Below are positions 26,236 through 35,557 of a stretch of DNA of 64,000 nt, in pieces. A model generated the notes under the pieces. That model saw only the letters and a list, made by a program, of their open reading frames with translations, did not search any database and was not told where the DNA came from. The stretch's first letter is position 1. Every line of letters begins with the position of its first letter. The stretch is from positions 1 to 64,000 of the forward strand of contig NZ_WNZY01000010.1 in assembly GCF_009725205.1 (NCBI RefSeq), in the 5' to 3' direction. The position numbers and the translations under genes were made by a program. The stretch comes from Paenibacillus timonensis. GTDB lineage: Bacteria > Bacillota > Bacilli > Paenibacillales > Paenibacillaceae.

Positions 26236-27147
26236 TTAGACCGCCTCCTCTTCATGATTGGCCGTAAGCTGCTCGAAAGCTTCATCCAGCCGACCTTGTT
26301 CGATCCGTATGTCATGCACGGGCAAACCGGCTGTAAACAACGCGGCGAGCGCTGCATCCGTGTCATCCGTCGTCACATGGATTCGGCCGTCCTTGCTGTA
26401 ACACTCCGCGACAGGGGAGAGCGCCGCCAGCCGGCTCCGCAGCTCAGGGCCATCGTCGTCGGCGAGGAAGGAAACGGAACGCTTGACGATACGCGATTTA
26501 ATCGCTTCCGGCGTGCCGTCCGCAACCAGGCTGCCCCGGTTAAACAACAGGATCCGATCGGCGATATCGTCGGCTTCCTGCAAGTAATGCGTCGTGAAGA
26601 CGATTGTTTTCCCTTGCTCGGCCAGCTGGCGAATGCTGTCCCAGAAGCGCCGTCGAGCGGTGATGTCGAGACCGACCGTAGGCTCATCGAAGAACACCAG
26701 CTCGGGGTTGCCCGCTAAGGCGAGGGCGAAGCCCAGGCTGCGTTTCTGTCCGCCGGACAGCTTCTCGGCATATCGGTTTAAATCGGTAGCCCCGAGCCCG
26801 GTCAGGCGGACCAGTTCAGCCAGCTCCATCGGATTCGGGTAGTAGCTGCGGATTAGTTCCAGCACCTCGCGTACCTTTAGCCGGTCCATGACGCTGACCT
26901 CTTGCAGCATGGCGCCGGTCTGCTGACGGACCGTCCGGTCCTTTGGTGACTTACCGAACAGCTTTACGGTTCCAGCGGTAGGCTCGAGTAAGCCGAGAAG
27001 CATAGAGACTGCCGTCGTTTTGCCGGCCCCGTTGGGTCCGAGTATGGCAGTGATGCTGCCTTTCGGTATGCTGAAGGACAGATGATCGACCGCTTTTTTA
27101 TCTTTGAAACTTTTGCTGACTTCGTTCATTTCAATAATGAATTGCAC
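26236..27147 (-). CDS. ABC transporter ATP-binding protein (ABC-2 exporter)
   Basis: ATPase of 303 aa for the exporter. Walker A GPNGAGKTT, Q-loop, signature LSGGQKRSLGF, Walker B LVFFDEPTVGLD and the H-loop TTHYLQEAD are present; a C-terminal domain of about 80 aa follows. GTG 27147 is chosen because GGAGGC lies 10 nt upstream; ATG 27180 would add 11 residues and has no ribosome-binding site. First gene of the yvfRSTU-like operon; a 12-bp palindrome lies about 100 nt upstream. Confidence 0.88.
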   Translation of the reverse strand: MQFIIEMNEVSKSFKDKKAVDHLSFSIPKGSITAILGPNGAGKTTAVSMLLGLLEPTAGTVKLFGKSPKDRTVRQQTGAMLQEVSVMDRLKVREVLELIRSYYPNPMELAELVRLTGLGATDLNRYAEKLSGGQKRSLGFALALAGNPELVFFDEPTVGLDITARRRFWDSIRQLAEQGKTIVFTTHYLQEADDIADRILLFNRGSLVADGTPEAIKSRIVKRSVSFLADDDGPELRSRLAALSPVAECYSKDGRIHVTTDDTDAALAALFTAGLPVHDIRIEQGRLDEAFEQLTANHEEEAV

Positions 27148-27244
27148 GTTAGATTTCGCCTCCAATTTTTGGTTTTTCATCGGATAATTCTAGGATAAAG
27201 GAACGCTCCGAACCTCGTTAGTAAGGAATGTCATGAGTTAAAGA

Positions 27245-27256
27245 TGACAATTGTCA
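27245..27256. promoter_or_regulatory. 12-bp perfect palindrome TGACAATTGTCA
   Basis: Lies in the divergent region between the exporter operon (minus) and the sugar importer (plus), about 100 nt upstream of the ATPase start. A plausible binding site for the operon's own NarL-type regulator; no direct support. Confidence 0.4.
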
Positions 27257-27317
27257 CAAGGGGTTAAGCGGTTACAGGCTTCCTCATGGCAAGACCCAAA
27301 AATAGTTGAACTTTTCC

Positions 27318-27332
27318 CAATAAGCGCTTACT
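27318..27332. promoter_or_regulatory. cre-like site with TAAGCGCTTA core
   Basis: A 10-bp palindrome TAAGCGCTTA (27321-27330) gives a partial match to the CcpA consensus (AANCG, the W and the terminal CW match; the leading WTG does not). It lies about 80 nt before the importer's binding-protein gene, where catabolite repression or a LacI-type regulator would be expected. Confidence 0.5.
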
Positions 27333-27411
27333 TATGGAGAGGGGCAAGATGTATTAAAATATGAATGCGGTTACAAAATACCGAGTAGAAAACAAAAAGG
27401 GGAGGCAAAGC

Positions 27412-28824
27412 ATGAAACGCATGAAACGCATGAAACACCTGTTGATCGGGATCTCTGCATTGCTGGTGATGACGACAGCCCTCACGGCTTGCGGAGGCAA
27501 CAACTCCAAGAACGAATCGTCCTCGAATACGAATACGCCGACGGAATCGAATTCTTCCGCGGGTACAGGTTCTAAGGGTGAAAAGGTTACCATCAATCTG
27601 TGGAGCTTTACGGATGAAATTCCGAACATGACCACTAAATATTTGGAAACGCATCCGGACGCGAACGTGGAGTTCAAAACCACTGTTATCGCTACGACGG
27701 ATGGCGCTTACCAGCCTGCGCTTGACCAAGCATTGGCCGGCGGCGGCAAAGACGCTCCGGACATCTATGCTGCAGAAGCAGCATTCGTTCTGAAGTATAC
27801 GCAAGGCGACGCTTCCAGTTATGCAGCAAACTACGCTGACCTGGGCTTGACCGACCAAATGGTTAAGGATGCCGGCATCGCTCAATACTCCGTAGATATC
27901 GGTAGTAAAGACGGCGCGTTGAAAGGCCTTGGCTACCAAGCAACTGGCGGCGCGTTCATCTACCGTCGTTCGATTGCTAAGGACGTATTCGGAACTGACG
28001 ACCCAGCTGCAATCAAAGCTGAAGTGGGTCCTGGTTGGGATAAATTCTTCTCGGCAGCTGAGAAGCTGAAAGCTAAAGGCTACGGCATCGTTTCTGGTGA
28101 CGGCGACATGTGGCACGCGATCGAAAACAGCTCCGACAAGGGCTGGATCGTAGACGGCAAACTCCACATCGACCCTAAACGTGAAGAGTTCTTGGATCTC
28201 TCCAAGAAGTTGAAAGACAACGGATATCACAACGATACAACGGACTGGACGGAAGCATGGTATGCGGATATGTCCGGATCCGGCGCTCAACCGATCTTCG
28301 GGTTCTTCGGACCGGCTTGGCTGATCAACTACGTTATGAACGGTCAAGTTAAAGATACAAACGGCGACTGGGCAGTTACTGAACCACCAACAGGGTTCTT
28401 CTGGGGCGGTACTTGGCTCTTGGCTAACAAAGACGTAACGAAAGACGAAGCGAAGAAGAAAGCAGTAGCTGACTTCATTAACTGGGTAACTCTGGATACC
28501 TCTGAAACCGGCCTTCAATATTTCTGGGCTAACGGTACGATGAAAGAGGGCGAAGCAGGTACGAAGGATAGCGTAGCTTCCTCCGTGGTCATGTCGAAAT
28601 CGAATGGTGAAGTTCCGTTGCTTGGCGGACAAAACATGTTCGACGTATTCGTACCGGCTAACGCGAACGCTTCCGGTAAGAACTTGACTCAATACGACGA
28701 AACGATCAACAAACTTTGGCGCGATCAAACTCGTGAGTACACGGCAGGTAACAAATCCCGTGACGATGCGATCAAAACCTTCAAACAACAAGTGAAAGAC
28801 CAACTTGGCATCGACAGCGAATAA
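27412..28824 (+). CDS. sugar ABC transporter substrate-binding lipoprotein (CUT1)
   Basis: Extracellular solute-binding protein of 470 aa, family 1. The signal peptide starts MKRMKRMKHLLIGIS and ends in lipobox LTAC-G, so it should be lipidated at that cysteine; a Ser/Asn/Thr-rich linker follows. The conserved GLGYQATGGAFIYRR and the PTGFFWGGTWLLANK blocks fit bacterial sugar-binding proteins, but the sugar cannot be assigned. GGGGAGG precedes ATG 27412; the frame opens at 27361. Codon use is strongly biased towards GCT, GGT, AAC and GTA, unlike neighbours, as in msmX. A stable stem-loop after the gene separates it from the permeases. Confidence 0.9.
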   Translation: MKRMKRMKHLLIGISALLVMTTALTACGGNNSKNESSSNTNTPTESNSSAGTGSKGEKVTINLWSFTDEIPNMTTKYLETHPDANVEFKTTVIATTDGAYQPALDQALAGGGKDAPDIYAAEAAFVLKYTQGDASSYAANYADLGLTDQMVKDAGIAQYSVDIGSKDGALKGLGYQATGGAFIYRRSIAKDVFGTDDPAAIKAEVGPGWDKFFSAAEKLKAKGYGIVSGDGDMWHAIENSSDKGWIVDGKLHIDPKREEFLDLSKKLKDNGYHNDTTDWTEAWYADMSGSGAQPIFGFFGPAWLINYVMNGQVKDTNGDWAVTEPPTGFFWGGTWLLANKDVTKDEAKKKAVADFINWVTLDTSETGLQYFWANGTMKEGEAGTKDSVASSVVMSKSNGEVPLLGGQNMFDVFVPANANASGKNLTQYDETINKLWRDQTREYTAGNKSRDDAIKTFKQQVKDQLGIDSE

Positions 28825-28842
28825 GCATACGCAGTAGATGCG

Positions 28843-28868
28843 AAGGGGCGGGGAGTTACCCGCCCCTT
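28843..28868 (+). other. intercistronic stem-loop after the binding-protein gene
   Basis: Perfect 10-bp stem AAGGGGCGGG/CCCGCCCCTT with a 6-nt loop and no T-run. It probably protects the 3' end of the upstream message or partly terminates transcription, giving more binding protein than permease. Confidence 0.75.
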
Positions 28869-28891
28869 CATATAATGAAAGAGGTGAAAGC

Positions 28892-29863
28892 ATGCGCCGC
28901 AAAGGTGTCAACTATTCGAGATATGGTTACATTTTTACATTGCCATTCGTATTGGCATTTTTGGTTTTTTCACTATATCCGATTTTATATACCGCAGTAA
29001 TCGGCTTTACGAATATGCAGGGGATCATCCCCAAACCACTGGCATTTCTCGACAACCCGTTTCAGAACTTTAGAGATCTGATCCTTGAAAATGCTTCATT
29101 CAAGAAATCCTTAATCAATACGGGCCTGCTCTGGATTGTTAACTTTATTCCACAGATGGGCCTTGCGCTATTGCTCACAGCATGGTTTACGAATAAACGC
29201 TTGAATGTCAAAGGACAAGGCGCGTTTAAGATCATGCTCTACATGCCGAATATTATCACTGCAAGTACGATTGCAGTGCTTTTTAGCTCTTTGTTTGCTT
29301 ATCCGATGGGACCGATCAACAGTTTGTTCGAAATGCTTGGCTGGTCCGATGCACCGATCTTCTTCCTTCAGGATAAGACGACGGCGCGAGGGATTGTTTC
29401 CTTCATTCAATTCTGGATGTGGTACGGGAACACCATGATTATTCTGGTCGCGGGCGTCATGGGGATCAATCCTGCCATCTTCGAATCCGCGTCGATTGAC
29501 GGGGCAAACGGGTGGCAAACCTTCTTCCGTATCACGCTGCCTAGTCTTCGTACCATCTTGTTGTACACGTTGATTACGTCGATGATCGGTGGTTTGACGA
29601 TGTTCGATATTCCTCAATTGTTCCTGCAAGGTGGACCGGACGATTCTACGCTGACAACGTCGATGTTTATCTACGGTCAAGCGTTTAAGGGTAGCTATAT
29701 GTATAACCGCGCAGCAGCAGCTAGTATGATTCTGTTCATCATCGCTGCTCTTCTGGCCGCCGTATTGTTCTACGCGATGCGTGACCGTGATGCGGCGAAA
29801 TTGAATAAAACGATTAAACAACAAAGAAAAGCTGAACGTGCAACAGCTAAAGGGGAGGTGTAA
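28892..29863 (+). CDS. sugar ABC transporter permease (MalF/UgpA-like)
   Basis: Inner-membrane subunit of 323 aa with about six helices. The EAA loop that contacts the ATPase reads ESASIDGANGWQTFFRITLP. The C-terminus is a basic tail. ATG 28892 has GAGGTG upstream; the longer frame from 28838 runs through the stem-loop and is not preferred. Second gene of a binding protein-permease-permease operon without an ATPase. Confidence 0.9.
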   Translation: MRRKGVNYSRYGYIFTLPFVLAFLVFSLYPILYTAVIGFTNMQGIIPKPLAFLDNPFQNFRDLILENASFKKSLINTGLLWIVNFIPQMGLALLLTAWFTNKRLNVKGQGAFKIMLYMPNIITASTIAVLFSSLFAYPMGPINSLFEMLGWSDAPIFFLQDKTTARGIVSFIQFWMWYGNTMIILVAGVMGINPAIFESASIDGANGWQTFFRITLPSLRTILLYTLITSMIGGLTMFDIPQLFLQGGPDDSTLTTSMFIYGQAFKGSYMYNRAAAASMILFIIAALLAAVLFYAMRDRDAAKLNKTIKQQRKAERATAKGEV

Positions 29864-29866
29864 GCC

Positions 29867-30721
29867 ATGGAAAAAATTAAGGAAGGTAGTGCCGTCGCAC
29901 TCCGAATTAATCGGACGATTGTTTATGTCGTGTGTATTCTACTGGCCCTCCTCAGTATCCTTCCGTTCTGGATCATGTTCGTCAACGCTACGCGTTCCAC
30001 GGCGGAAATCCAAGCCGGTCTTTCGCTGCTTCCATCGACTCACATGATGAGCAACTTGCAGGTGCTGCTGGATAAGAGCTTTGACCCGATTCAAGGGTTT
30101 CTGAATTCCTTCATTATCTCTGGTTCGGCGACGATTTTGACCGTATATTTCTCGTCCCTAACCGCTTACGGTCTTGTGGCTTATAACTGGAAGCTTCGTC
30201 AGCCATTCTTTACCTTTATTATGGCCGTCATGCTGATTCCGGCTCAAGCCAGCTCGATCGGTTTCTATCAATTCATGTACAAGATTCACTTTACGAATAA
30301 CCTGTTACCGCTGATTTTACCGGCCATTGCGGCTCCGGCTGTTGTGTTCTTCATGCGCCAGTATCTGCTGGGGACGCTCTCGCTGGAGATCGTGGAAGCC
30401 GCTCGTGTCGACGGATCCGGCGAATTCAAAACGTTTAACCGGATCATTCTGCCGTTGATGATGCCGGCGATCGCAACTCAAGCCATTTTTGCTTTCGTTG
30501 CGAACTGGAACAACTTGTTTATGCCGCTCATTTTGTTAACGGATAAGAGCAAATATACCATGCCGATCATGGTCAGCTTGCTGCGCGGCGATATTTACAA
30601 GACGGAGTTTGGTTCCATTTACATGGGGCTAGCTTTGACCGCTTTGCCATTGTTCATTGTATACTTCCTGCTGTCCCGGTATATCATTGCCGGCGTAGCA
30701 TTGGGTGGCGTCAAGGAATAG
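29867..30721 (+). CDS. sugar ABC transporter permease (MalG/UgpE-like)
   Basis: Second permease, 284 aa, six helices. The EAA loop is EAARVDGSGEFKTFNRIILP. Starts 3 nt after the first permease. No ATPase follows, so MsmX encoded at 2395 is the likely energy subunit. Ends before a long terminator hairpin. Confidence 0.9.
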   Translation: MEKIKEGSAVALRINRTIVYVVCILLALLSILPFWIMFVNATRSTAEIQAGLSLLPSTHMMSNLQVLLDKSFDPIQGFLNSFIISGSATILTVYFSSLTAYGLVAYNWKLRQPFFTFIMAVMLIPAQASSIGFYQFMYKIHFTNNLLPLILPAIAAPAVVFFMRQYLLGTLSLEIVEAARVDGSGEFKTFNRIILPLMMPAIATQAIFAFVANWNNLFMPLILLTDKSKYTMPIMVSLLRGDIYKTEFGSIYMGLALTALPLFIVYFLLSRYIIAGVALGGVKE

Positions 30722-30774
30722 CTTGGTGACGTATCACCAATAAGAAAGTTCGTAATACCTCCCCTATAAAATAG

Positions 30775-30832
30775 AGGCCTGTAGATTGGCTTGAATGAGC
30801 AATGGCTCATTCAGCTAATCTACAGGCCTTTT
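30775..30832. terminator. long bidirectional terminator after the importer operon
   Basis: A hairpin of about 26 bp, AGGCCTGTAGATT...GAATGAGC with GCTCATTC...AATCTACAGGCCT, has a three-base loop and is followed by TTTT. It separates convergent operons. Confidence 0.9.
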
Positions 30833-30845
30833 GTAGTTGTGTTTC

Positions 30846-31586
30846 CTAGACCGCCTTGCGTCGGAAATACAGCAGGCCGGCTACCAAGAATAATAGGAAG
30901 CTGCCGAGAACGGTGATAAACAGGCTCTCATACGGCAGATTAAAGGCGCCGTAATCCGCCTGCCCGCGCGGCATCATGGCCAGTAGCGGCTGGGCCCATG
31001 GGTAGTATGGGCCGATTTTAGCCGAGTTGATAATCAGCAGGTTCGGAATCGTCAGCGAGACATTGACCGCGAGCGGGGCGGCAAAGCTGGTCCAAACCAG
31101 CGATACGCCCATCTGCAAAGCGACCAGCGGCAAGCAGGCAATCAGGCCGCCGAGGAGGCTTGTGGCGATCATTCCCCATGGTACCGGGCCGGATATGCCC
31201 TGGACCTGCGCCACGATCAGCAAGGCGGCTAAGAATAGCACCTGTGAGATGGCCAGCAGCCCGAGGACGACGGTGAATTTGGCCATGTACACCGCGCTGC
31301 GCGAGACAGGCAATACGAGCAGCTGCTTCCATCCGCCGCCGGTATGCTCGTAGCGGCACAGGAACGACGGGAACAAGCCGGACATAATCGGCAGGAACAG
31401 CAGCCCGTGAAGCATTGACATGCCGCTGATCAAGAGCGGCCAGGCGCTCGCATCCAAGCCGTCCGGGAGATCAACTAAGACGCCGATCAGGGCGGACAGG
31501 GCCGGGCTGGCTAACAGGACGAGCCATACGCGAGATCTTGCCATTTTCAGGCGTTCGGCGGCCAGGACGTTTAGGAAGGTTCTCAT
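30846..31586 (-). CDS. ABC-2 permease, lantibiotic-immunity type (LanG-like)
   Basis: Membrane protein of 246 aa with six helices and the N-terminal ERLKMARSRVWLVLLASPAL typical of MutG/EpiG/BcrB-like permeases. Second of two tandem permeases downstream of a BcrA-like ATPase. Such three-part exporters remove lantibiotics, bacitracin or related peptides from the membrane. No peptide precursor or modification gene is in view, so it is more likely a resistance or immunity pump than part of a biosynthetic cluster. Confidence 0.82.
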   Translation of the reverse strand: MRTFLNVLAAERLKMARSRVWLVLLASPALSALIGVLVDLPDGLDASAWPLLISGMSMLHGLLFLPIMSGLFPSFLCRYEHTGGGWKQLLVLPVSRSAVYMAKFTVVLGLLAISQVLFLAALLIVAQVQGISGPVPWGMIATSLLGGLIACLPLVALQMGVSLVWTSFAAPLAVNVSLTIPNLLIINSAKIGPYYPWAQPLLAMMPRGQADYGAFNLPYESLFITVLGSFLLFLVAGLLYFRRKAV

Positions 31587-31587
31587 C

Positions 31588-32304
31588 TTAATCCACGTCC
31601 TTTCGGTTGAAATGAATTAACCCGATCAGGAGGATGACCGCGCCGACGGCCAAGCCAGCCGCCACGAACCATTCGCGGTGCGGTCCGAAGAGCCCGAACA
31701 TGGGCCAGTTCAGGGGGAACCATTCCGACAGATTCATCGTAAACGGCGAGATGATCGAAATGGTCACACCAAGGGACACCGGAAGCGCTTGGTTGCGATA
31801 AGCCAGTGAAAGCCAGAGCTGCAAGGCCAGAAGCGGAAGTACGGCAAACAGCGGATAAAATCCCAGGCGTGCCAAATCCGGAAAAGGGATCGAGCCGGGT
31901 TTGAAGCCGAAGGATACCCCAAGAATCACTGTGGCGATTGATAACAACACGCACGATACGCATAGCAACAGGAAGCACAGCAGGAACTTGGCGCTGAACA
32001 CCGCGGTCCGGGAGATCGGCAGAGCGAGCAGTTGCTTCAAAGAGCTCACCTGATGCTCCACATTGGCGACCAGCGAGCTAATCAGCGTGCATCCGAGATA
32101 AAGGGCGATGGGAACAAAAAACGAAATGTTCTCTAATAATCCGCCCCATGGATCACTCGCATGCTGCTTCATCATCCAGTCAAAGCGCAGCCCATAATTG
32201 AGCGCCTGCATGACGATCAGCCCGATCGGAGCCAGGAAAATCAAGAACCAAATGCCTTTGCGTCGAATTTTCAGGAAGTCGGAGGATAGGGAGCGCAACA
32301 TCAT
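31588..32304 (-). CDS. ABC-2 permease, lantibiotic-immunity type (LanE-like)
   Basis: Membrane protein of 238 aa, six helices, related to the next gene by its opening (SSDFLKIRRKGIWFLIFLAP) and by the shared LLALPISRTAVFSAKF / LLVLPVSRSAVYMAKF segment, so the two permeases arose by duplication. Overlaps the ATPase gene by 4 nt and ends 1 nt before its partner. Confidence 0.82.
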   Translation of the reverse strand: MMLRSLSSDFLKIRRKGIWFLIFLAPIGLIVMQALNYGLRFDWMMKQHASDPWGGLLENISFFVPIALYLGCTLISSLVANVEHQVSSLKQLLALPISRTAVFSAKFLLCFLLLCVSCVLLSIATVILGVSFGFKPGSIPFPDLARLGFYPLFAVLPLLALQLWLSLAYRNQALPVSLGVTISIISPFTMNLSEWFPLNWPMFGLFGPHREWFVAAGLAVGAVILLIGLIHFNRKDVD

Positions 32305-33215
32305 AACGCTGCCCCCTCCCCGATCACCTGCATGAAGATGTCCTCGAGCGATTTTTTCTTCTGTTCAACGCGATAAACGGAATGTCCATTTTCCACCAAT
32401 CGTTTGACCAGATGGGCCACCTGGGCATCAGCCATGCCCGGAAACGAGAGGGTTCCGCTCTGCAGCTTGCCGGCTGCGCCCAGATCGCGGGCGATCCAGA
32501 GCGCCTCGTCCGGCTCCGATACGACGAGTTCCATATCATGCGCCGATCGGAGCCGCAGATTGTCGATCGTATCCTGAAACACCATCCGGCCTTCGCGGAT
32601 GATGCCCACTTTACTGGCCATCAGTTCCATTTCGCCGAGCAGATGGCTGGATACCAGTACGGTGATGCCGTACTTCTGAGGCATGCTCTTGATCAATTCG
32701 CGAATCTCGTGAATGCCGGAAGGATCCAGCCCATTCGTCGGCTCGTCCAGGATGAGCAGCTCGGGATTGCCGAGCAACGATGCCGCGATACCAAGACGCT
32801 GCTTCATCCCGAGGGAGAAGCCTTTCACGGGCCGGCGTGCTTCGCTGGTTAGCGAGACGATCTCCAGCACCTCGTCGATCCGCGACTTCGGTACCTGTAA
32901 AATACGGCGAATGGCCTCCAGATTATCGATGGCGCTCAAATGACCGTAATAAGACGGGGATTCGACCAGCGAGCCGATGCGGCGCAGGATATCCAGCTTG
33001 TCTCGTTGCAGCTCGCGGCCGAAAATGTGGATCGAACCAGAGGTCGGCTGAATTAAGCCAAGCAGCATGCGGATCGTCGTTGTTTTCCCAGCGCCATTAG
33101 GCCCCAGGAACCCGTAGATGTCTCCTTTGGCGATCTCCAGGTTTAAATGGTCTACCGCGGCGCGGCCACGGTATTTTTTCGTTAAGCCTTCTGTTTGAAT
33201 GATCATTTCATTCAC
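32301..33215 (-). CDS. ABC transporter ATP-binding protein (BcrA/LanF-like)
   Basis: ATPase of 304 aa. Walker A GPNGAGKTTT, the variant signature FSLGMKQRLGIA characteristic of the BcrA/NukF/LanF group, Walker B LLILDEPTNGLDP and H-loop SSHLLGEME. GTG start at 33215 behind GAGGTGA. With the two permeases and the kinase-regulator pair upstream it forms a five-gene, self-contained peptide-antibiotic resistance module. Confidence 0.9.
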   Translation of the reverse strand: MNEMIIQTEGLTKKYRGRAAVDHLNLEIAKGDIYGFLGPNGAGKTTTIRMLLGLIQPTSGSIHIFGRELQRDKLDILRRIGSLVESPSYYGHLSAIDNLEAIRRILQVPKSRIDEVLEIVSLTSEARRPVKGFSLGMKQRLGIAASLLGNPELLILDEPTNGLDPSGIHEIRELIKSMPQKYGITVLVSSHLLGEMELMASKVGIIREGRMVFQDTIDNLRLRSAHDMELVVSEPDEALWIARDLGAAGKLQSGTLSFPGMADAQVAHLVKRLVENGHSVYRVEQKKKSLEDIFMQVIGEGAAL

Positions 33216-33275
33216 GATCTATCACCTCGGAAATGATCATATCGTCCGGAGTTTAAAGACATAGACAGAGGAAGT

Positions 33276-34685
33276 TTAAGATTCGTTTAATTTTATGGAC
33301 GGATAAATATATATCTTCGTTCCCTCATCCGTGGATACCGTGTCCCGGGTAAGCCCCATTTCCCGCAGCAGCAGATCGACGATCTGCAGGCCTAGCCCAG
33401 CTCCTACAGCGGCTGAAGCGGACTCCATCCCAGGACCGCGGTCCCCGATCACGAGGGCTATAGCATCGCCACGAGGCTCTACTGTAATCCCCGCATAACG
33501 TCCGGAACCCGCATGCCGTACGAGGTTCTGGAACAGGTTATCCAGCACGCGGCGGAAGCCCTGGGCATCAATGTTCCAGTAGAGCGGCTGCTCCGGCAAC
33601 TCGACATCGGCCGTGATCCCGGCCTTCTCCCAAACGGGATACCAGGCGGCGGCACTCTCCCTTACCAGCCGCAGAACATCAAGCCGCTCCAAGGACATGG
33701 CATAACGCCCGCTGGAGAGCAGGTTATACGATAATAGATGGTCCATCAGGCCGGACAAATCGCTGATTTTGGTCTCCATCAAAGTCAGCGATTGCCGGCC
33801 CTGATCACTTAAGGACTCTTGGCGGAGCGAATACAAATGGCTCCCCAGCACAGTCAGCGGCGTACGCAGGTCATGCGATAAATGGCTGATCAGGCTCTTG
33901 CGCAGTTCTTCTTCCTCGCTTTCGCGCTGGCGGCTGTCCTTCAGTTCGAACACCATGTGGTTAAAAGCTTGCTCCAACCGGCCGATTTCGTCCGGTCGCC
34001 CTTCATGGATAAGAGAGGGAAGCCCATCGGGGCCCGGACGGGTCATGCCGGCCTCCAGGCGCAGCAGCCGTTTGCGAATATCGCTGAAGAACAGATAGGA
34101 CAGCAGCACGAACGCCCCCAGCAGAATCGCTAAAAAAACGCCGTAGAAACGGCTGTCGCTTTGCCGGTCCACATCTTGGATCACCATAAATTTACGCGGG
34201 AGCTCCAGTACCATGAAGCCCTGCTTGGCCCGTTCGTTCCCGCCAATGAAAGCGACGACCGTAAAAGGGTCGGCGTCCACGCGTTGCTTCATGAAGGCGA
34301 TGGTGTCTTCCAGGGACCACTGCTTCGGCACCGTTCCCTGTTCCGGCAGCTGCAGACGGGTTTGTCCGGCTGTGTCGACCCAATACAGCGCGGCGTCGGG
34401 ATAACGCTTCTTCAGCTCCTTGAGTTTCCCGTCGATGGTTTCGACAGAAGCTCCTTTCAGCCCGGCGGCAGCCTGGTGCCAAGTGGTCTCGATGTCCATA
34501 CCCGTCCCGTAGGGGCGTTTGGTTTGTTGCCATAAATGTCCCGGATTCATTAGCAAATTGATACTCCAAGACGCGAAAAAACTAACCGGAATAAGAACGG
34601 GGATGAAGACAAAAGCGATTACCAGGATCAACACGTATCTCGTGAGCAGCGATTTGCGGAACTTGCGAACCGGACGGAATCTCAT
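33276..34685 (-). CDS. sensor histidine kinase (HisKA/HATPase)
   Basis: Membrane kinase of 469 aa. First helix about 18-40, an extracytoplasmic domain to about 170, a second helix (FLAILLGAFVLLSYLFF), a HAMP-like linker, HisKA with LISHLSHDLRTPLTVLG, N box NLFQNLVRHA and G1/G2 boxes GDRGPGME and GLGLQIV. The large outer loop is unlike the intramembrane-sensing BceS type. Overlaps the regulator gene by 4 nt and is followed 60 nt later by the pump genes it probably controls. Confidence 0.9.
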   Translation of the reverse strand: MRFRPVRKFRKSLLTRYVLILVIAFVFIPVLIPVSFFASWSINLLMNPGHLWQQTKRPYGTGMDIETTWHQAAAGLKGASVETIDGKLKELKKRYPDAALYWVDTAGQTRLQLPEQGTVPKQWSLEDTIAFMKQRVDADPFTVVAFIGGNERAKQGFMVLELPRKFMVIQDVDRQSDSRFYGVFLAILLGAFVLLSYLFFSDIRKRLLRLEAGMTRPGPDGLPSLIHEGRPDEIGRLEQAFNHMVFELKDSRQRESEEEELRKSLISHLSHDLRTPLTVLGSHLYSLRQESLSDQGRQSLTLMETKISDLSGLMDHLLSYNLLSSGRYAMSLERLDVLRLVRESAAAWYPVWEKAGITADVELPEQPLYWNIDAQGFRRVLDNLFQNLVRHAGSGRYAGITVEPRGDAIALVIGDRGPGMESASAAVGAGLGLQIVDLLLREMGLTRDTVSTDEGTKIYIYPSIKLNES

Positions 34686-35362
34686 GCTCTCACCCGATAC
34701 CCGATCCCGCGAATCGTCTCAATGACTTCGGGATTCGCGGGATCGCGTTCCAGCTTCTCGCGCAGGTGGCGGATATGGACCATCAAGGTTTTGTCCCCGT
34801 CCAGATAGGGTTCATTCCATACCGCTTCGTAGATCTGCTCTTTGGTCAGGATTTGCCCGAGATGGCGCAGCAGGTAGGCAAAAATATGAAACTGCTTACC
34901 GGTCAACACGATTTCTTCGCCGGTGTTCTGATCGATGATCCGATTTTCTTTTTCATACACAAGCAAATGTTTAAGGCGCAGCGGCTCCGGGTCGGCGGAA
35001 CCCCCGCTGCGGCGCAGCAGCACCTCGATCCGGGCCGCCAGCTCGTCGGGGTGGAACGGCTTCGTCAAATAATCGTCGGCGAATTTGAGCCCCTGCAGCT
35101 TGTCGTCGATTGAGGTTCGGGCCGACAGCATCAGCACCGGAAGCTCAGGGTACTGCTGCTTTAAACGTCCTCCTATGGTGAAGCCGTCCAAGCCAGGAAG
35201 CATCACATCGAGAATGACCAGCTGGCACTCGGCAGCCTTCTCCACGGCATGTTCCCCGCTCTTCAGCCAGGTGACGGCGTAACCGCGCTCCTGCAAATTT
35301 GTGCTGACCCATTCACCGATTTCGAGATCGTCTTCAATATATAGCAAATTTGTTATAGGCAT
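34682..35362 (-). CDS. OmpR/PhoB-family response regulator
   Basis: Regulator of 226 aa. Receiver with phospho-acceptor D52 in LVILDVMLPGLDG and K-P switch YLTKPF; winged-helix domain from about 130 (EEIVLTGKQFHIFAYLLRHL, then VWNEPYLDGDKTLMVHIRHL). ATG 35362 follows GGAGGAGG at 9 nt; the longer frame to 35425 is not preferred. First gene of the kinase-pump operon, divergent from the Fnr-box gene. Confidence 0.92.
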   Translation of the reverse strand: MPITNLLYIEDDLEIGEWVSTNLQERGYAVTWLKSGEHAVEKAAECQLVILDVMLPGLDGFTIGGRLKQQYPELPVLMLSARTSIDDKLQGLKFADDYLTKPFHPDELAARIEVLLRRSGGSADPEPLRLKHLLVYEKENRIIDQNTGEEIVLTGKQFHIFAYLLRHLGQILTKEQIYEAVWNEPYLDGDKTLMVHIRHLREKLERDPANPEVIETIRGIGYRVRA

Positions 35363-35442
35363 GATGGCATTCCTCCTCCTTCTATTTTGGCAAAAGACGG
35401 AGAAAAAAGAAACGGGAGGACCCATGATTCGCTCGGAATATT

Positions 35443-35458
35443 TGTGATTGCAATCACA
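35443..35458. promoter_or_regulatory. Fnr/Crp-type operator TGTGA-N6-TCACA
   Basis: TGTGATTGCAATCACA is the exact TGTGAN6TCACA form of the Bacillus Fnr box, within an 18-bp perfect palindrome (35442-35459). A -10-like TACCTT lies at about 35480, which would put the site near -41, the classic activating position. It precedes the DUF438 gene by 100 nt. Confidence 0.75.
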
Positions 35459-35557
35459 AGTCGGCGATTTTCCCTGTGCTACCTTGTTCTTGAGAATGGT
35501 TATCAGCGAGAGAGTCGGAAGAGACAGAAGTTAAACCCTATAAGGAGGGACTGGACC

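Noticed and set aside
27328..28911. 527-codon open frame opposite the sugar-binding protein gene
   Set aside because: Cys/Phe/Arg-rich translation with no domain; produced by the biased codon use of the real gene on the plus strand.
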